Assembly: GCF_005671395.1 (NCBI RefSeq) | Contig: NZ_CP040428.1 | Location: 3,038,001-3,102,000, forward strand | From: Jejubacter calystegiae | GTDB lineage: Bacteria; Pseudomonadota; Gammaproteobacteria; Enterobacterales; Enterobacteriaceae | Direction of reading: 5' to 3' | DNA: 64,000 nt | Part shown: piece by piece, positions 46,426 to 57,213 of the stretch | Numbering within the stretch: position 1 is the stretch's first letter | How the letters are laid out: each line of letters starts with the position of its first letter | Position numbers and translations under genes: made by a program | The notes under the pieces: model-generated | Told to the model about the DNA's origin: nothing | What the model saw: the letters and a program-made list of their open reading frames with translations, nothing else | Database searches by the model: none

Positions 46426-47258
46426 GGCGTATTTTTTGGCTGGCGCTGGTTCTGCTGCTGGCAGGCTGCGCCAGCGATGAAGGGATTGTCGATCGCAGCG
46501 AATATCAGGTGGATACCCGCTATCCGGCGCTGAACGCCTGGCCGCGGGTGCGGGTACTGGTCATTCACTACACCGCCGGAGATTTTGAGCGCTCCCTGAC
46601 CACGCTACGTGGCAGGGACGTCAGCGCCCACTATCTGATTGCGCGCCAGCCCGAGAAACATCACGGTAAGCCGCTGGTCTATCAACTGGTGCCGGAAGAG
46701 AAGCTCGCCTGGCATGCCGGGCAGAGCTACTGGCGCGGTGCCACCCGCATTAATGATACCTCCGTCGGCATCGAGCTGGAAAACCACGGCTGGCATCGTA
46801 CCGCTACCGGCCGCCATTTCGAGCCGTTCGACCAGGCGCAGATCGCTACGCTGATTCCGCTGGCCCGGGATATTATTCAACGTCACGGCATCACGCCGGA
46901 AAATGTGGTGGCCCATTCCGATGTGGCACCCCAGCGTAAGGACGATCCGGGGCCGCTGTTCCCGTGGCGTGAACTGGCGCAGGCGGGCATTGGTGCCTGG
47001 CCGGACGCCGATCGGGTCACTTTCTATCTGGGGGGCCGCCATCCGACCCAGCCGGTGAATCAGACGGCGTTGCTTAATCTGCTCGCGCGTTACGGTTACG
47101 AAGTGGGGAACGATATGACCCAGGCTCAGAAGCGGCGGGTGATTATGGCGTTTCAGATGCACTTCCGCCCCGAACGCTACGACGGCCACGCCGATGCCGA
47201 AACCCAGGCCATTGCCGAAGCGTTGCTGGAGAAATACGGGATGGGATATTCCCACTAA
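46422..47258 (+). CDS. amiD: Lipoprotein N-acetylmuramoyl-L-alanine amidase AmiD
   Basis: Outer-membrane lipoprotein zinc amidase that cleaves MurNAc-L-Ala bonds, including anhydro-muropeptides. It has 278 residues (276 in E. coli). The lipobox LLAGC gives lipidation at C16. The amidase_2 domain has the zinc ligand H49 (VLVIHYTA) and later [21 protein letters not shown]-terminal peptidoglycan-binding-like domain starts at about residue 195. The ATG at 46422 overlaps the ybjQ stop by 4 bp. Confidence 0.95.
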   Translation: MRRIFWLALVLLLAGCASDEGIVDRSEYQVDTRYPALNAWPRVRVLVIHYTAGDFERSLTTLRGRDVSAHYLIARQPEKHHGKPLVYQLVPEEKLAWHAGQSYWRGATRINDTSVGIELENHGWHRTATGRHFEPFDQAQIATLIPLARDIIQRHGITPENVVAHSDVAPQRKDDPGPLFPWRELAQAGIGAWPDADRVTFYLGGRHPTQPVNQTALLNLLARYGYEVGNDMTQAQKRRVIMAFQMHFRPERYDGHADAETQAIAEALLEKYGMGYSH

Positions 47259-47261
47259 ACG

Positions 47262-48275
47262 TCAGGGACGATGCAGCTTACCGTGGTCCCGCAGCCAGGC
47301 CGCGGTACGCTCTATACCTTCATCCAGCGTGATGATGGGCTTATAGCCCAGCTCATCCCTGGCGCGTTGGGTATCCAGCGTGAAGTCGAAATTCAGTTTG
47401 GCGACGCCGTAGTGGGTCAGGGAAGGTTCGGCCTCTTTATGACCAAAGCGCTCCATGCTACGCGCCACCATATCCAGCATCAGCCAGGGAACGGAGCGAA
47501 TTTTGCAGCGCAGCCCCAGCTCATCAATCAGTTTCTGTACCGTCATATGCAGCGGGCGCGGCTCCAGATTGGTGATGTTCCAGGCGCGGCCCGAAGGCAG
47601 GCGATCGTTTTCGGGCTGGCTGACCAGCCACATGGCATGCACCGCATTTTCCTGATAGGTCATATCCACCAGCGCTTCGCCACCGCGCGGCAGGAGTACG
47701 CAGCCGTAGTGGCGCACCATCTGAATCAGACGCGGGAAGAAGACCGTATCATGGGGGCCGAACAGGCTTTGGGGGCGCAGGATAGCGAAGCGGGTCTGGG
47801 GATTGGCTCTGGCCAGTCGCTGAATCACCTCTTCGCCTTCCGCCTTGCTGCGCGCCAGATCGTTGGCGTAGCGGCGTGGGCGATACTCTTCCATAATATC
47901 GCGATGGTGGTGGTAGTCGAAGTAGAGCGACGGCGAGGAGATATGGACGAAAGTACGAACGCCCCATGCCACCGCCCATTCACCCAGACGGCGGGTGGCA
48001 CGCACGTTAGCCAGATCGAACTCCTGAGGCGATCCCCAGGGGGAGATGAAATCGGAGCAGTGCCATAGCACGTCAATGCCGGCCAGCATCGCTTTGGCCT
48101 GAGAGGAAACCAGCTCGGTCATATCCGCATGGATAAATTCCGCGCCCATCTTCTGCAGCAGTTTGCCCATGGCGGCATTATGGCCAGTGGCCGTCACGCT
48201 GACGCCGCGCTGGCGTAAATATTCGACCGCGTTACGCCCCAGTCCGCTGGTGGCGCCCGTGACCAGTACTTTCAT
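47262..48275 (-). CDS. ybjS: NAD(P)-dependent epimerase/dehydratase-like protein YbjS
   Basis: Extended short-chain dehydrogenase, 337 residues as in E. coli, substrate unknown. The nucleotide motif is [15 protein letters not shown] at residues 6-20. The usual YxxxK appears as YANDLARSK, and [10 protein letters not shown] is typical of NAD-dependent epimerases. Start ATG at 48273-48275. It lies 81 bp downstream of ybjT on the same strand, probably the same transcript. Confidence 0.92.
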   Translation of the reverse strand: MKVLVTGATSGLGRNAVEYLRQRGVSVTATGHNAAMGKLLQKMGAEFIHADMTELVSSQAKAMLAGIDVLWHCSDFISPWGSPQEFDLANVRATRRLGEWAVAWGVRTFVHISSPSLYFDYHHHRDIMEEYRPRRYANDLARSKAEGEEVIQRLARANPQTRFAILRPQSLFGPHDTVFFPRLIQMVRHYGCVLLPRGGEALVDMTYQENAVHAMWLVSQPENDRLPSGRAWNITNLEPRPLHMTVQKLIDELGLRCKIRSVPWLMLDMVARSMERFGHKEAEPSLTHYGVAKLNFDFTLDTQRARDELGYKPIITLDEGIERTAAWLRDHGKLHRP

Positions 48276-48356
48276 GTCAATTCACTGTCGCGTTGGCTGT
48301 TATCGCGGGCATTCTTTCGTGATTCCTCTCGGGTTGCAATGGCAAAGCGCCAATAT

Positions 48357-49814
48357 TCAGCGTTCTCTCGGACGATCGCTCAGGCTCTGTTCAGCCAGAT
48401 GGGTAATACGTCGCGCCATGCCGCGAAAAATAAACAGATGCGCCGGAATCATCGCCAGCCAGTAGAGCAGGCCCGGCGTACCGTGGGGATGCCAGAAAGC
48501 ACGGACATCCAGGGTGCGATATTCCCCGATATCGCGCAGAGTGAAGCTCAGCCGCCCCAGCCCCGGCGCCTTCATACCGAACAGCAGCGTCAGCTCCTTT
48601 TCTGGCTCGACGACAATCACCCGCCAGCTATCCACCTTATCGCCCGGGCGTAACCAGTGGCGCTCCGGGCGGCCTTTATCCAGGCGGTGACCCACCAGTA
48701 GATCCAGGGCGCCTCGGGTCTGCCACAGAATATTGGCGAAGAAATAGCGCTGCTGGCCGCCAATGCCGTTGACCACATCCCATAAGGCGCTCAGGGGAGC
48801 GGGGGTTTTGACGGTATGGCCTGCCTGCTTGGGATAGTAGCCATATTCCGGGCGCCAGCGGGCGAAAGCTTGAGGGGCGTGGCCCCAGCCAGGGGAGTCG
48901 ACCAGCTTTTTCTCCTCCTCCAGGGTCTGACGTACCGCCTCATCGAAGCCGATAAGCGGTTGGGGAATCAGTGCCCGCAGCGCGCGATCGTCCGCCAGCA
49001 GATCGTGGCGCAGCCCCTGGATCAGCGCCCGGGCGATAGACGGCGGTACTGAAGTGATCATACTCAGGAACCAGACCGAGACCCAGCGGGTGGGAAAGGG
49101 GATCGGAATCAGCGGTCGGTGGCAGCCGCTGATGGCCATAAATCGCTCGAACTGTTGCTGATAGCTCATGACCTCGGGGCCTGCGGCCTCGAACAGGCGG
49201 TGTTCCTTTGCCGGGTGCTCCAGAAAGCCCTGCAGATAGACCAGTAAATTTTCCAGCGCGATGGGCGTGGTGCGGGATCGTACCCAGCGCGGCGGCGTCA
49301 GTACCGGCAGGTTGTAGATCATATCGCGCATCACTTCAAAGGCGGCGGAACCAGCGCCGATAATAATCCCGGCGCGCAGTTCGGTGACCGGCACTTCCGA
49401 TTCGCGCAGAATATCGGCGGTTACCTGCCGGGCCCGCAGGTGGGAGGAGCTGAGATCGCCATCGGGGGCCTGTAGCGAACTAAGATAGATGACCTGGCGC
49501 ACCGACTGGCCGCGTAGCGCATCGCGCAGATTCAGGGCCGCCCGGCGCTCGCGGGCGATAAAATCCGAACCGTCGCCCATGCTGTGCACCAGATAGTAGA
49601 TCGTTTCTACGCCATCCAGCAGCCCGTGCAGCGTTTCCGGACGCAGTAAATCTACCGCCCGGCATTCAACACCAGACCAGGGCTGTTTTTCCAGCCAGTC
49701 CAGACGGCGCGCGGCAGCGATAACCGGGTAACCGATCTGCGCCAGTCTGGGGACCAGGCGCTGGCCGATATAGCCGCTGGCGCCGAGTATCAGGATCTTA
49801 CCTGGGCTATTCAT
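48357..49814 (-). CDS. ybjT: SDR-type NAD(P)-binding protein with DUF2867 domain, YbjT
   Basis: A 485-residue protein (about 476 in E. coli) with an N-terminal atypical short-chain-dehydrogenase domain ([15 protein letters not shown], residues 6-20) and a C-terminal DUF2867 domain from about residue 320. Two hydrophobic stretches ([12 protein letters not shown] and [16 protein letters not shown]) suggest membrane association. Function unknown. The ATG at 49812-49814 follows AAGGAAAGTAAGGAG. An upstream in-frame extension overlaps ltaE and is rejected. It is 13 bp after ltaE. Confidence 0.9.
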   Translation of the reverse strand: MNSPGKILILGASGYIGQRLVPRLAQIGYPVIAAARRLDWLEKQPWSGVECRAVDLLRPETLHGLLDGVETIYYLVHSMGDGSDFIARERRAALNLRDALRGQSVRQVIYLSSLQAPDGDLSSSHLRARQVTADILRESEVPVTELRAGIIIGAGSAAFEVMRDMIYNLPVLTPPRWVRSRTTPIALENLLVYLQGFLEHPAKEHRLFEAAGPEVMSYQQQFERFMAISGCHRPLIPIPFPTRWVSVWFLSMITSVPPSIARALIQGLRHDLLADDRALRALIPQPLIGFDEAVRQTLEEEKKLVDSPGWGHAPQAFARWRPEYGYYPKQAGHTVKTPAPLSALWDVVNGIGGQQRYFFANILWQTRGALDLLVGHRLDKGRPERHWLRPGDKVDSWRVIVVEPEKELTLLFGMKAPGLGRLSFTLRDIGEYRTLDVRAFWHPHGTPGLLYWLAMIPAHLFIFRGMARRITHLAEQSLSDRPRER

Positions 49815-49827
49815 CTCCTTACTTTCC

Positions 49828-50829
49828 TTAGCCTCGCAGGAAGGCGCGCCAGTGGCTGACGACGGTTTCCAGTTGCTGGCGGCTGACGTCAATATGCGTC
49901 ACCAGACGGGTAACCGGCGCGGCGTTAATAAGTACGTCGCGGCGAGCCATAAATTCGCCCAGCTGCGGCGCGGTGCCTTCCGGCAGCCGGACGAACAGCA
50001 TATTGGTGTCCTGGCGGGTCACGTCGGCGCCAGTTTCGCGCAGGGCTTCGGCCAGCCAGGCGGCATTGGCGTGGTCGTCCGCCAGTCGTGCCACATTATT
50101 CTGCAATGCCCACAGGCCGCCTGCGGCCAGGATTCCGGCCTGACGCAGTCCGCCGCCGGCCATCTTACGCCAGCGCAGAGCGCGCTTGATAAAGTCGCGA
50201 TTGCCCAGCAGCAGCGAGCCCACCGGCGCCCCCAGCCCTTTGGACAGGCAGAGGGTGAAGCTGTCGCAGTAGCGCGCCACTTCATCCAGTTCACAGCCGT
50301 ACTCCACTATGGCGTTAAACAGTCGGGCGCCGTCCATATGCAGCCCCAGGCCGCGCTCGCGGGTAAACTGCCAGGCATCGCGCAGGTACGCCTGCGGCAG
50401 CACTTTACCGTTGTGAGTATTTTCCAGACTGAGCAGCCGGGTGCGGGCAAAGTGAACGTCATCAGCCTTGATGACCGAGGCGACTTTGTCCAGCGGTAGG
50501 GTGCCGTCGCGGGCGGCGTCGATGGGCTGGGGCTGAATGCTGCCCAGCACCGCGGCGCCGCCCGCCTCGAAAAGGTAGTTGTGGGCCTGCTGGCCCACAA
50601 TATATTCATCGCCACGCTGACAGTGACTGAGCAGCGCTACCAGGTTGGCCTGGGTGCCGGAAGGCAGGAACAGGGCGGCCTCTTTACCGGCCAGGCGCGC
50701 CGCGTATTCCTGCAACTGATTCACGGTGGGATCGTCGCCGTAGACATCGTCTCCGACGGCGGCGTTCATCATCTGTTCCAGCATGGCGCGCCCCGGGCGC
50801 GTTACGGTATCACTGCGTAGGTCAATCAT
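49828..50829 (-). CDS. ltaE: Low-specificity L-threonine aldolase LtaE
   Basis: PLP enzyme that splits L-allo-threonine and L-threonine into glycine and acetaldehyde. It has 333 residues as in E. coli. The PLP lysine is K197 in [11 protein letters not shown]. Also conserved are [35 protein letters not shown] and [10 protein letters not shown] (PLP contact D166). Start ATG at 50827-50829. It lies 41 bp after poxB in a poxB-ltaE-ybjT-ybjS run. Confidence 0.96.
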   Translation of the reverse strand: MIDLRSDTVTRPGRAMLEQMMNAAVGDDVYGDDPTVNQLQEYAARLAGKEAALFLPSGTQANLVALLSHCQRGDEYIVGQQAHNYLFEAGGAAVLGSIQPQPIDAARDGTLPLDKVASVIKADDVHFARTRLLSLENTHNGKVLPQAYLRDAWQFTRERGLGLHMDGARLFNAIVEYGCELDEVARYCDSFTLCLSKGLGAPVGSLLLGNRDFIKRALRWRKMAGGGLRQAGILAAGGLWALQNNVARLADDHANAAWLAEALRETGADVTRQDTNMLFVRLPEGTAPQLGEFMARRDVLINAAPVTRLVTHIDVSRQQLETVVSHWRAFLRG

Positions 50830-50870
50830 GGCGACTCCTTGCTCGGTATTACTGAAGGTAATAGGTTGTT

Positions 50871-52589
50871 TTACCTGAACCAGTTGGTTTTCGCCAGTTC
50901 GACCACCTCATCGCCGCGGCCGCTGATGATGGCGCGTAGCATGTACAGACTGAAGCCCTTCGCCTGTTCTAGTTTGATCTGGGGCGGAATCGCCAGCTCC
51001 TCTTTGGCGACGGTAACGTCCACCAGTACCGGCCCGTCGGTATTAAATGCCTTCTCCAGTGCGGCATCCAGCTCGCTGGCTTTTTCCACCCGAATACCGG
51101 TAATACCGCAGGCCTCGGCGATACGGGCAAAGTTGGTGCTGCTGAGTTCGGTTCCATCGGTCAGATAGCCTCCGGCCTTCATCTCCATTGCTACAAAGCC
51201 CAGCACGCTGTTGTTGAATACCACGATCTTGATCGGTAGCTTCATCTGGACCACCGACAGGAAATCGCCCATCAGCATGCTAAAACCGCCGTCTCCGCAC
51301 ATCGCCACTACCTGACGTTCCGGCGCCGTCGCCTTTGCGCCCAGCGCCTGAGGCATGGCGTTAGCCATTGAGCCATGGTTAAAGGAGCCCAGCAGGCGAC
51401 GTTTTCCGTTCATTTCCAGATAGCGGGCTGCCCAGACGGTGGGGGTGCCGACATCGCAGGTGAAGATGGCGTCCTGGCGGGCCAACTGGCTGATTCGCTG
51501 GGCCAGATACTGGGGATGAATCGCCTTATCGCTGGGTTTGGCAAGGTCATCCAGCCCCTTACGGGCCTCTTTATAGTCTGCCAGCGCTTTGTCGAGGAAC
51601 GACCGATCCTGCTTATCTTCCAGCAGTGGCAGCAGGGACTGCAATGTGGATTGCACATCGCCCACCAGCGCCATGTCCACTTTGCTGTGGGCGCCGATAC
51701 TGGCCGGGTTGATATCTATCTGAATGATTCGCGCATTGCTGGGGTAGAAGGCGCGATAGGGGAACCGGGTGCCGAGCAGAATCAGGGTATCGGCATTCAT
51801 CATGGTGTGAAAGCCGGAAGAGAAGCCGATAAGACCGGTCATCCCCACGTCATAGGGGTTATCGTACTCCACGTGCTCTTTGCCGCGCAGGGCGTGGACG
51901 ATGGGCGATTTCAGCTTACCGGCGAACTCCAGCAATTCACTGTGCGCTCCGGCGCAGCCGCTACCGCACATCAATGCGATATTACTGGCGCCGTTCAGCA
52001 CTTCGGCCAGTTTTTCCAGCTCCGATTTGCGCGGCACCACCTGGGGCAGCGGGGCGGGATACCAGTGTGTACTGGCCCCTTCCGGCGCGGGTTGCAGCGC
52101 GACGTCTCCGGGCAGAACCACAACCGCCACGCCGCGCCTTAGCGTGGCTTCACGCAGGGCGATAGCCAGCACCTGAGGGATCTGTTCCGGACTGGACACC
52201 AGTTCGCAGTAGTGGCTGCACTCCCGGAACAGCTCCTGAGGATGGGTTTCCTGGAAGTAACCGCTGCCTATCTCGCTGGAAGGAATATGGGCGGCAATCG
52301 CCAGCACCGGTACGTGGTTGCGTTGGCAGTCGAACAGTCCGTTGATCAGGTGCAGGTTGCCTGGGCCGCAGGAGCCAGCGCAGACCGCCAGTTCGCCGGT
52401 TAACTGCGCTTCCGCACCCGCGGCGAAGGCGGCGACCTCTTCGTGACGGGTGGGCATCCATTGAATAGTTCCCATGCGGTTAAGGCTGTCGCTCAGCCCG
52501 TTAAGGGAGTCTCCGGTTACGCCCCAGATACGCTTTATCCCTACCTGTTCCAGCGTTTTGGCAATGTAGGTGGCCACGGTCTGTTTCAT
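50871..52589 (-). CDS. poxB: Pyruvate dehydrogenase (quinone)/pyruvate oxidase PoxB
   Basis: ThDP- and FAD-dependent peripheral membrane enzyme that oxidises pyruvate to acetate and CO2, passing electrons to ubiquinone, mostly in stationary phase. It has 572 residues as in E. coli. The ThDP glutamate is in [15 protein letters not shown]. The ThDP-Mg motif is GDGGFSML to VFNNSVLGF. The C-terminal lipid-binding amphipathic end ([17 protein letters not shown]) is intact. I use the ATG at 52587-52589, 5 nt after AAGGAG; the GTG one codon earlier is too close. Confidence 0.97.
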   Translation of the reverse strand: MKQTVATYIAKTLEQVGIKRIWGVTGDSLNGLSDSLNRMGTIQWMPTRHEEVAAFAAGAEAQLTGELAVCAGSCGPGNLHLINGLFDCQRNHVPVLAIAAHIPSSEIGSGYFQETHPQELFRECSHYCELVSSPEQIPQVLAIALREATLRRGVAVVVLPGDVALQPAPEGASTHWYPAPLPQVVPRKSELEKLAEVLNGASNIALMCGSGCAGAHSELLEFAGKLKSPIVHALRGKEHVEYDNPYDVGMTGLIGFSSGFHTMMNADTLILLGTRFPYRAFYPSNARIIQIDINPASIGAHSKVDMALVGDVQSTLQSLLPLLEDKQDRSFLDKALADYKEARKGLDDLAKPSDKAIHPQYLAQRISQLARQDAIFTCDVGTPTVWAARYLEMNGKRRLLGSFNHGSMANAMPQALGAKATAPERQVVAMCGDGGFSMLMGDFLSVVQMKLPIKIVVFNNSVLGFVAMEMKAGGYLTDGTELSSTNFARIAEACGITGIRVEKASELDAALEKAFNTDGPVLVDVTVAKEELAIPPQIKLEQAKGFSLYMLRAIISGRGDEVVELAKTNWFR

Positions 52590-52666
52590 CACATCTCCTT
52601 TGTTTTATTTCGATAAGATGCGATCAAGCTTAGACGATGAGTGAAGACAGGGACTGTTCAGAAAGT

Positions 52667-52688
52667 GCCGCCTCCGGAAGGAGGCGGC
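52667..52688 (-). terminator. Terminator-like hairpin after hcr
   Basis: A perfect 9-bp stem GCCGCCTCC/GGAGGCGGC with a tetraloop starts 17 bp after the hcr stop (minus strand) and is followed by ACTTTCTG, a weak U run. Confidence 0.6.
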
Positions 52689-52704
52689 ATGGGGGAAGTG
52701 AAAA

Positions 52705-53673
52705 TCAGGCGAGGACCAGATCGCCCTGCGGGTGGCAGGAGCAGGCCAGGACGTAACCGTCCGCGATCTCCTGTTCGGTCAGGGTCATGGTGCTGGTGAC
52801 GCTGTAGTCGCCGGAAACCACTTTGGTTTTGCAGCAGCCGCACACGCCGGCGCGGCAGGCGGCGTTGACCGGCACCTTGTTGCTCTCCAGCGCTTCAAGC
52901 AGCGTGCTGCCTACCGGCGTATGGAATTCGCGTACCGGCTGCAGGGTGGAGATCTTCAGGCCGCTGGTGACGGGCGCCGCAACAGGGGTGAAGAATTTCT
53001 CTTTCCAGAAGCGGGTGACGCCCAGCGCTTTGACTTCCTGCTCCACGAAATCCATGTACGGCGCCGGGCCGCAGGTCATGACGGTGCGGTTAGCGATATC
53101 CGGCACGCTGGCCAGCAGCTCGCGGGTCAGACGACCGGGAACGAAGCCGTGGACCGCGCCCTGTTCCGCCACCAGAGTGACCGGATACTGGCGCCACTCT
53201 TCAGCAAAGATCACGTCCTGCGGCGAGCGCACGCTGTAGATCACCTGGACATCGGCCATCGGGCTGTATTTGGCCAGCCAGCGGCGCATCGACATAATCG
53301 GCGTCACGCCGCAGCCAGCGGCCAGCAGCAGATAACGACCTGCCGGATGGTTCTGGCAGGTGAACTCGCCCTGGGCTTCGGAAAGCCACAGGTAGTCGCC
53401 GCGCTTAACTTCGCGGGTCAGCCAGCCGGAACCGGCGCCGTCGTCGATACGGCGGATGGTCAGGGTAATAAAAGGGCTGACACCCGGCGTGGACGAGAGG
53501 GTATAGGCGCGCAGGGTATCGGCCGAGTTGCGGATACTGACCAGCGCGTATTGTCCCGCCTGATAGAGGTAGTCGTCATGGCAGAACAGCGACAGGGTCC
53601 AGACGTCTGGCGTCTCCTGCTTAATATGATGTACCTGCATGCGGTACGGACACTGAGAGGTTGGCATCGTCAT
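52705..53673 (-). CDS. hcr: NADH oxidoreductase Hcr (electron donor of Hcp)
   Basis: Reductase that passes electrons from NADH to the hybrid-cluster protein Hcp in anaerobic nitric-oxide defence. It has 322 residues as in E. coli. The FAD domain has LRAYTLSSTPG. The NAD domain has LLLAAGCGVTPIMSMRRW and MTCGPAPYMD. A C-terminal plant-type [2Fe-2S] ferredoxin domain has CRAGVCGCC and a last cysteine in LACSC. Start ATG at 53671-53673, 14 bp after hcp. Confidence 0.96.
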   Translation of the reverse strand: MTMPTSQCPYRMQVHHIKQETPDVWTLSLFCHDDYLYQAGQYALVSIRNSADTLRAYTLSSTPGVSPFITLTIRRIDDGAGSGWLTREVKRGDYLWLSEAQGEFTCQNHPAGRYLLLAAGCGVTPIMSMRRWLAKYSPMADVQVIYSVRSPQDVIFAEEWRQYPVTLVAEQGAVHGFVPGRLTRELLASVPDIANRTVMTCGPAPYMDFVEQEVKALGVTRFWKEKFFTPVAAPVTSGLKISTLQPVREFHTPVGSTLLEALESNKVPVNAACRAGVCGCCKTKVVSGDYSVTSTMTLTEQEIADGYVLACSCHPQGDLVLA

Positions 53674-53687
53674 CTTGTTGCTTCTCC

Positions 53688-55343
53688 TTACGCCACGCCC
53701 AGCATCTGCTGCATATCCTGCTCAACGGTGGTAACGGAACGCATACCGAATTTCTCGTTGAGGATAGCCAGCAGGTTCGGGGTCAGGAAGCCCGGCGCCG
53801 TCGGCCCGGTCAGGATGTTCTTCACGCCCAGCGACAGCAGGGTCAGCAGAACCACGATAGCCTTCTGTTCGAACCAGGAGAGTACCAGGCTCAGCGGCAG
53901 ATCGTTCACGCCGCAGCCCAGTTTTTCGGCCAGGGTGACGGCCAGCATAATGGCGGAGTAAGAGTCGTTACACTGACCGGCATCCAGCAGGCGCGGCAGG
54001 CCTTCGATGTTGCCGAAGTCCAGCTTGTTAAAGCGATATTTACCGCAGGCCAGCGTCAGGATCAGGCAGTCGTCCGGTACGCTGGTGGCGAAGTCGGTGT
54101 AGTAGCTACGCTCGCCGCGAATGCCGTCGCAGCCGCCGATCAGGAAGACGTGGCGCAGTGACTTACGGCCAACCATATCGATCAGAGTATCGGCGGCGCT
54201 AAGCAGGGTCTGACGGCCAAAACCGACGGTGATCATGTGCTCGATTTCGCTGTACGGGAAGCCGGACATCTGCTGGGCCTGGGCGATGACCGGGGCAAAA
54301 TCGTCGCCTTCCAGGTGGTTAACGCCCGGCCAGCCTACGATGCTGCGGGTCCAGATACGGTCGTCGTAGCTGCCAACGGTTGGGTCGATGATGCAGTTTG
54401 AGGTCATCACGATCGGTCCCGGGAAGCGGGCGAATTCGGTCTGCTGATTCTGCCAGCCGCTGCCGTAGTTACCGACCAGATGTTTGAATTTACGCAGTTC
54501 CGGATAGCCGTGGGCGGGCAGCATTTCGCCGTGGGTGTAGACATTGACGCCAGTGCCTTCGGTCTGCTCCAGCAGATTGTAGAGATCGAACAGGTCATGA
54601 CCGGAGATCAGGATGCACTTACCGGCAACCGGTTTTACGTTAACCTGCGTCGGGGTCGGGTGGCCGTATTTACCGGTTTCACCGGCGTCCAGGATGCTCA
54701 TGACCTGGAAGTTCATCTGACCGATTTCCATGGAGCATTCCAGCAGGGCGTTCATGTCGGACGGCCAGGTGCCAAGCCAGGACATGATTTTGTGGTACTG
54801 GGCATAGATGTCGTTATCGTACTGGCCCAGTACATGGGCGTGTTCCATATAGGCTGCGGCCCCTTTCAGGCCGTAGAGGCACAGCAGGCGCAGACCAAGG
54901 ATATCTTCGCCGATTTCCGCTTTGTCGCGGTTCGGAGTGAAGTCAGCGGCCTGGCGTTGCAGATCGCCCATGTCGTCGCTGGCAAGCTGCAGGTCGGCCA
55001 GCGGATGGTCAACGCTTGCGGCTGCATCAATGGCGCGGGAGCGCGCTTTCAGGTCTTCACGCATCGCGATGGCCTGACGGGCGTAGCCGACGATACGGAC
55101 GGAATCAAAGTTGACGTTGGTCAGGGTGGCGAAGAACGCGCGCGGTGCGAAGCTATCCACCTCGTGGTCGATAATGCCCAGCTCACGCGCCTTCAGCGCC
55201 CAGGCAGAGAGCCCCTGCAGCGCGGCGATCAGCAGGTCCTGAAGATCGGACGTTTCAGCGGTTTTACCGCACATTCCCTGCGCATAAGAGCAGCCATTAC
55301 CCGCCGGAGTGCGAATTGTTTGTTCACATTGCACGCAAAACAT
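53688..55343 (-). CDS. hcp: Hybrid-cluster protein Hcp (hydroxylamine/NO reductase)
   Basis: Anaerobic iron-sulfur-oxygen enzyme that reduces nitric oxide and hydroxylamine and takes part in S-nitrosylation. It has 551 residues. The N-terminal cluster cysteines are C3, C6, C18 and C25 (CVQC, then CSYAQGMC). The hybrid-cluster region contains [14 protein letters not shown] and [11 protein letters not shown]. Start ATG at 55341-55343. It heads hcp-hcr, with an NsrR-like operator overlapping the leader and an FNR-like site further up. Confidence 0.97.
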   Translation of the reverse strand: MFCVQCEQTIRTPAGNGCSYAQGMCGKTAETSDLQDLLIAALQGLSAWALKARELGIIDHEVDSFAPRAFFATLTNVNFDSVRIVGYARQAIAMREDLKARSRAIDAAASVDHPLADLQLASDDMGDLQRQAADFTPNRDKAEIGEDILGLRLLCLYGLKGAAAYMEHAHVLGQYDNDIYAQYHKIMSWLGTWPSDMNALLECSMEIGQMNFQVMSILDAGETGKYGHPTPTQVNVKPVAGKCILISGHDLFDLYNLLEQTEGTGVNVYTHGEMLPAHGYPELRKFKHLVGNYGSGWQNQQTEFARFPGPIVMTSNCIIDPTVGSYDDRIWTRSIVGWPGVNHLEGDDFAPVIAQAQQMSGFPYSEIEHMITVGFGRQTLLSAADTLIDMVGRKSLRHVFLIGGCDGIRGERSYYTDFATSVPDDCLILTLACGKYRFNKLDFGNIEGLPRLLDAGQCNDSYSAIMLAVTLAEKLGCGVNDLPLSLVLSWFEQKAIVVLLTLLSLGVKNILTGPTAPGFLTPNLLAILNEKFGMRSVTTVEQDMQQMLGVA

Positions 55344-55355
55344 GATTACACCTTA

Positions 55356-55378
55356 AAGTTATATTTGATATGCATGTT
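55356..55378 (-). promoter_or_regulatory. NsrR operator candidate at hcp
   Basis: The minus strand AACATGCATAT-C-AAATATAACTT fits the NsrR 11-1-11 palindrome (AANATGCATTT-N-AAATGCATNTT) with 10 of 11 in one half and 8 of 11 in the other, counting N as a match. It is 13-35 bp before the hcp ATG. E. coli hcp-hcr is strongly NsrR-repressed. Confidence 0.7.
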
Positions 55379-55437
55379 TAAGGTTATGCTCAGTGACTAA
55401 GGGTGAAAAGTGCTTTTTATGGCAATGTGCAGGGAAA

Positions 55438-55451
55438 TTGATTTAGCGCAA
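55438..55451 (-). promoter_or_regulatory. FNR site candidate upstream of hcp
   Basis: TTGAT-TTAG-CGCAA on the plus strand has one perfect FNR half and one half with two mismatches against TTGAT-N4-ATCAA. It is about 100 bp from the hcp ATG, consistent with the upstream FNR site known for E. coli hcp. Confidence 0.55.
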
Positions 55452-55474
55452 ATTTAATCCCCCCATCAGGGGGG
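55452..55474 (-). terminator. Terminator after lysO
   Basis: CCCCCC-ATCA-GGGGGG on the minus strand reads into ATTAAATTT, 13 bp after the lysO stop. Confidence 0.65.
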
Positions 55475-55486
55475 CGAAGGAAGGAT

Positions 55487-56386
55487 TCAGGCGGCGAACA
55501 GCGCCATCATTAGCGGAACCAGCAGGCTAAGCAGGAAGCCGTGGACAATGGCGGCCGGGACCAGTTCTACGCCGCCGCTGCGTTGCAGTACCGGCAGGGT
55601 AAAATCCATCGAGGTGGCGCCACATAGCCCCAGCGCCGTTGAGCGGCTACGGCCCACCAGTGCCGGAATCAGAATGATGGCGATAAGCTCACGACCCAGA
55701 TCGTTAAAGAAGGTGGCGCTGCCGATGACCGGGCCGTATGACTCGGTCATCAGGATGCCGGACAGCGAGTACCAGCCGTAGCCTGAGGCCATCGCCAGCC
55801 CGGTTTTTAACGGCAGGCCGAGCAGCAGGGCGTTAATGGCACCTGCCAGCAGTGAGCTGACCACCACCACCAGCGCTACCAGAGTGCCCCGGCGGTTAAG
55901 CAGAATCTGGCGCAGGGTCATACCGCTGCCGCGCAGCTGTATCCCCACAAGGAGCAACAGCAGGATCAGCGTGTATTCGCTGGCTTCGGTGGTGTGGGTC
56001 AGCCACGACCAGCCGCTGAGTCCCAGAATAAAACCGGCGGCGACCACGCCGCACAACTGCAGCGATTCCATCGCCATCTTCAGGCGCGATGGCAGCTTCT
56101 GCTGGCGGTGGCGGTGATGCCAGGGCAGAAAACGCTCCAGCAGCAGTAATCCGGCGCAGTTGCACAGCAGAATAACCACAATACTGACTGCGGAATAATG
56201 AAGGATCGCCAGCAAATTGGCGGAAAGATTATCCAGAAAGGCCAGACTAATTCCCATCAGGAAAAGGATGATATAGACAATCCAGCCCAGCAGCCGGTTA
56301 ATCCAGATCAGTGTTACGCGCTGGCGCAGGGGAATAAGGTAACCGATCAGTAACGGTACCAGGATAATGAGCAGCCCGGACAGCAT
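55487..56386 (-). CDS. lysO: L-lysine exporter LysO (YbjE)
   Basis: Inner-membrane exporter of L-lysine and its toxic analogue thialysine. It has 299 residues as in E. coli, with about eight hydrophobic helices. Family stretches include LLIILVPLLIGYLIPLR, LLVGIQLRGSGMTL, GYGWYSLSGILMTESYGPVI and ALGLCGATSMDFTLPVLQRS. In E. coli ArgP and ArgR control it. I use the ATG at 56384-56386 (MLSGLL); the 17-codon upstream extension is not in the family. It is alone on the minus strand, downstream of aqpZ. Confidence 0.95.
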   Translation of the reverse strand: MLSGLLIILVPLLIGYLIPLRQRVTLIWINRLLGWIVYIILFLMGISLAFLDNLSANLLAILHYSAVSIVVILLCNCAGLLLLERFLPWHHRHRQQKLPSRLKMAMESLQLCGVVAAGFILGLSGWSWLTHTTEASEYTLILLLLLVGIQLRGSGMTLRQILLNRRGTLVALVVVVSSLLAGAINALLLGLPLKTGLAMASGYGWYSLSGILMTESYGPVIGSATFFNDLGRELIAIILIPALVGRSRSTALGLCGATSMDFTLPVLQRSGGVELVPAAIVHGFLLSLLVPLMMALFAA

Positions 56387-56473
56387 GATAGCCGAATCCC
56401 TTCTGTTTATTGGGTAAGCGGCGCAGACAATACACAAATCAATGAAGTGAGTAAAGGAAGAGGCAGGGGCGGA

Positions 56474-56503
56474 CAGAAAGAAGCCCGGCGTTTAGCCGGG
56501 CTT
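56474..56503 (-). terminator. Terminator after aqpZ
   Basis: A perfect 9-bp stem AAGCCCGGC/GCCGGGCTT with loop TAAAC (minus strand) is followed by CTTTCTGTCC, 14 bp after the aqpZ stop. Confidence 0.7.
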
Positions 56504-56517
56504 CGGGAGAGCGATAA

Positions 56518-57213
56518 TTAGTCGCGTTTTTCCAGCAGGGTGCGATAAATCAGGCCGCCCAGGATACCGCCGATAATCGGCATGACCCAGAACAGCCACA
56601 GTTGCTGCAGCGCCCAGCCGCCCTGGAAGATGGCGACGGCAGTGCTACGTGCCGGGTTTACGGAAGTGTTGGTAACCGGAATGCTGATCAGGTGAATCAG
56701 GGTCAGCGCCAGACCGATGGCGATAGGCGCAAAGCCCGCCGGAGCCAGTTTGTCTGTCGCGCCGTGAATCACAATCAGGAAGCCGCAGGTCAGCACGATT
56801 TCAATGACGATGGCCGCCAGCATGGAGTAGTGATCGGGAGAGTGTTCGCCAAAGCCGTTAGAGGCAAAACCGCTGGCTGCCGCATCGAAACCCGCTTTTC
56901 CACTGGCGATAATCCAGAGAATAGCCGCTGCGGCGATACCGCCGATAACCTGAGCGATAATATAGCCAATCACCTCTTTGGCCGGAAAGCGACCGCCGGC
57001 CCACAGGCCCAGGGTCACCGCCGGGTTAAAATGGCCGCCGGAAATATGGCCAACCGCATAGGCCATGGTTAATACCGTCAGACCAAATGCCAGCGCCACA
57101 CCGACAAAACCAATCCCTAATTGCGGATAGGCTGCCGCCAGTACCGCACTACCACAGCCACCGAAAACCAACCAAAAGGTTCCGAAGAACTCGGCTGCTA
57201 ATTTTCTGAACAT
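56518..57213 (-). CDS. aqpZ: Aquaporin Z
   Basis: Inner-membrane water channel, 231 residues, identical in length to E. coli AqpZ. Six helices and two half-helices carry the NPA motifs at N63-P-A (HFNPAVT) and N186-P-A (SVNPARS). The water-selective filter residues F43, H174, T183 and R189 are all present. The ATG at 57211-57213 follows GAGGTAAAT; eight extra codons upstream are rejected. Confidence 0.98.
   Translation of the reverse strand: MFRKLAAEFFGTFWLVFGGCGSAVLAAAYPQLGIGFVGVALAFGLTVLTMAYAVGHISGGHFNPAVTLGLWAGGRFPAKEVIGYIIAQVIGGIAAAAILWIIASGKAGFDAAASGFASNGFGEHSPDHYSMLAAIVIEIVLTCGFLIVIHGATDKLAPAGFAPIAIGLALTLIHLISIPVTNTSVNPARSTAVAIFQGGWALQQLWLFWVMPIIGGILGGLIYRTLLEKRD

Noticed and set aside
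52732-53961. 409-codon plus-strand frame across hcr and the 3' end of hcp
   Set aside because: It crosses two well-supported opposite-strand genes and has no domain signature.
54480-55400. 306-codon plus-strand frame over hcp and its promoter
   Set aside because: Antisense to Hcp, whose cluster cysteines are all conserved; no start signal or family match for the opposite frame.
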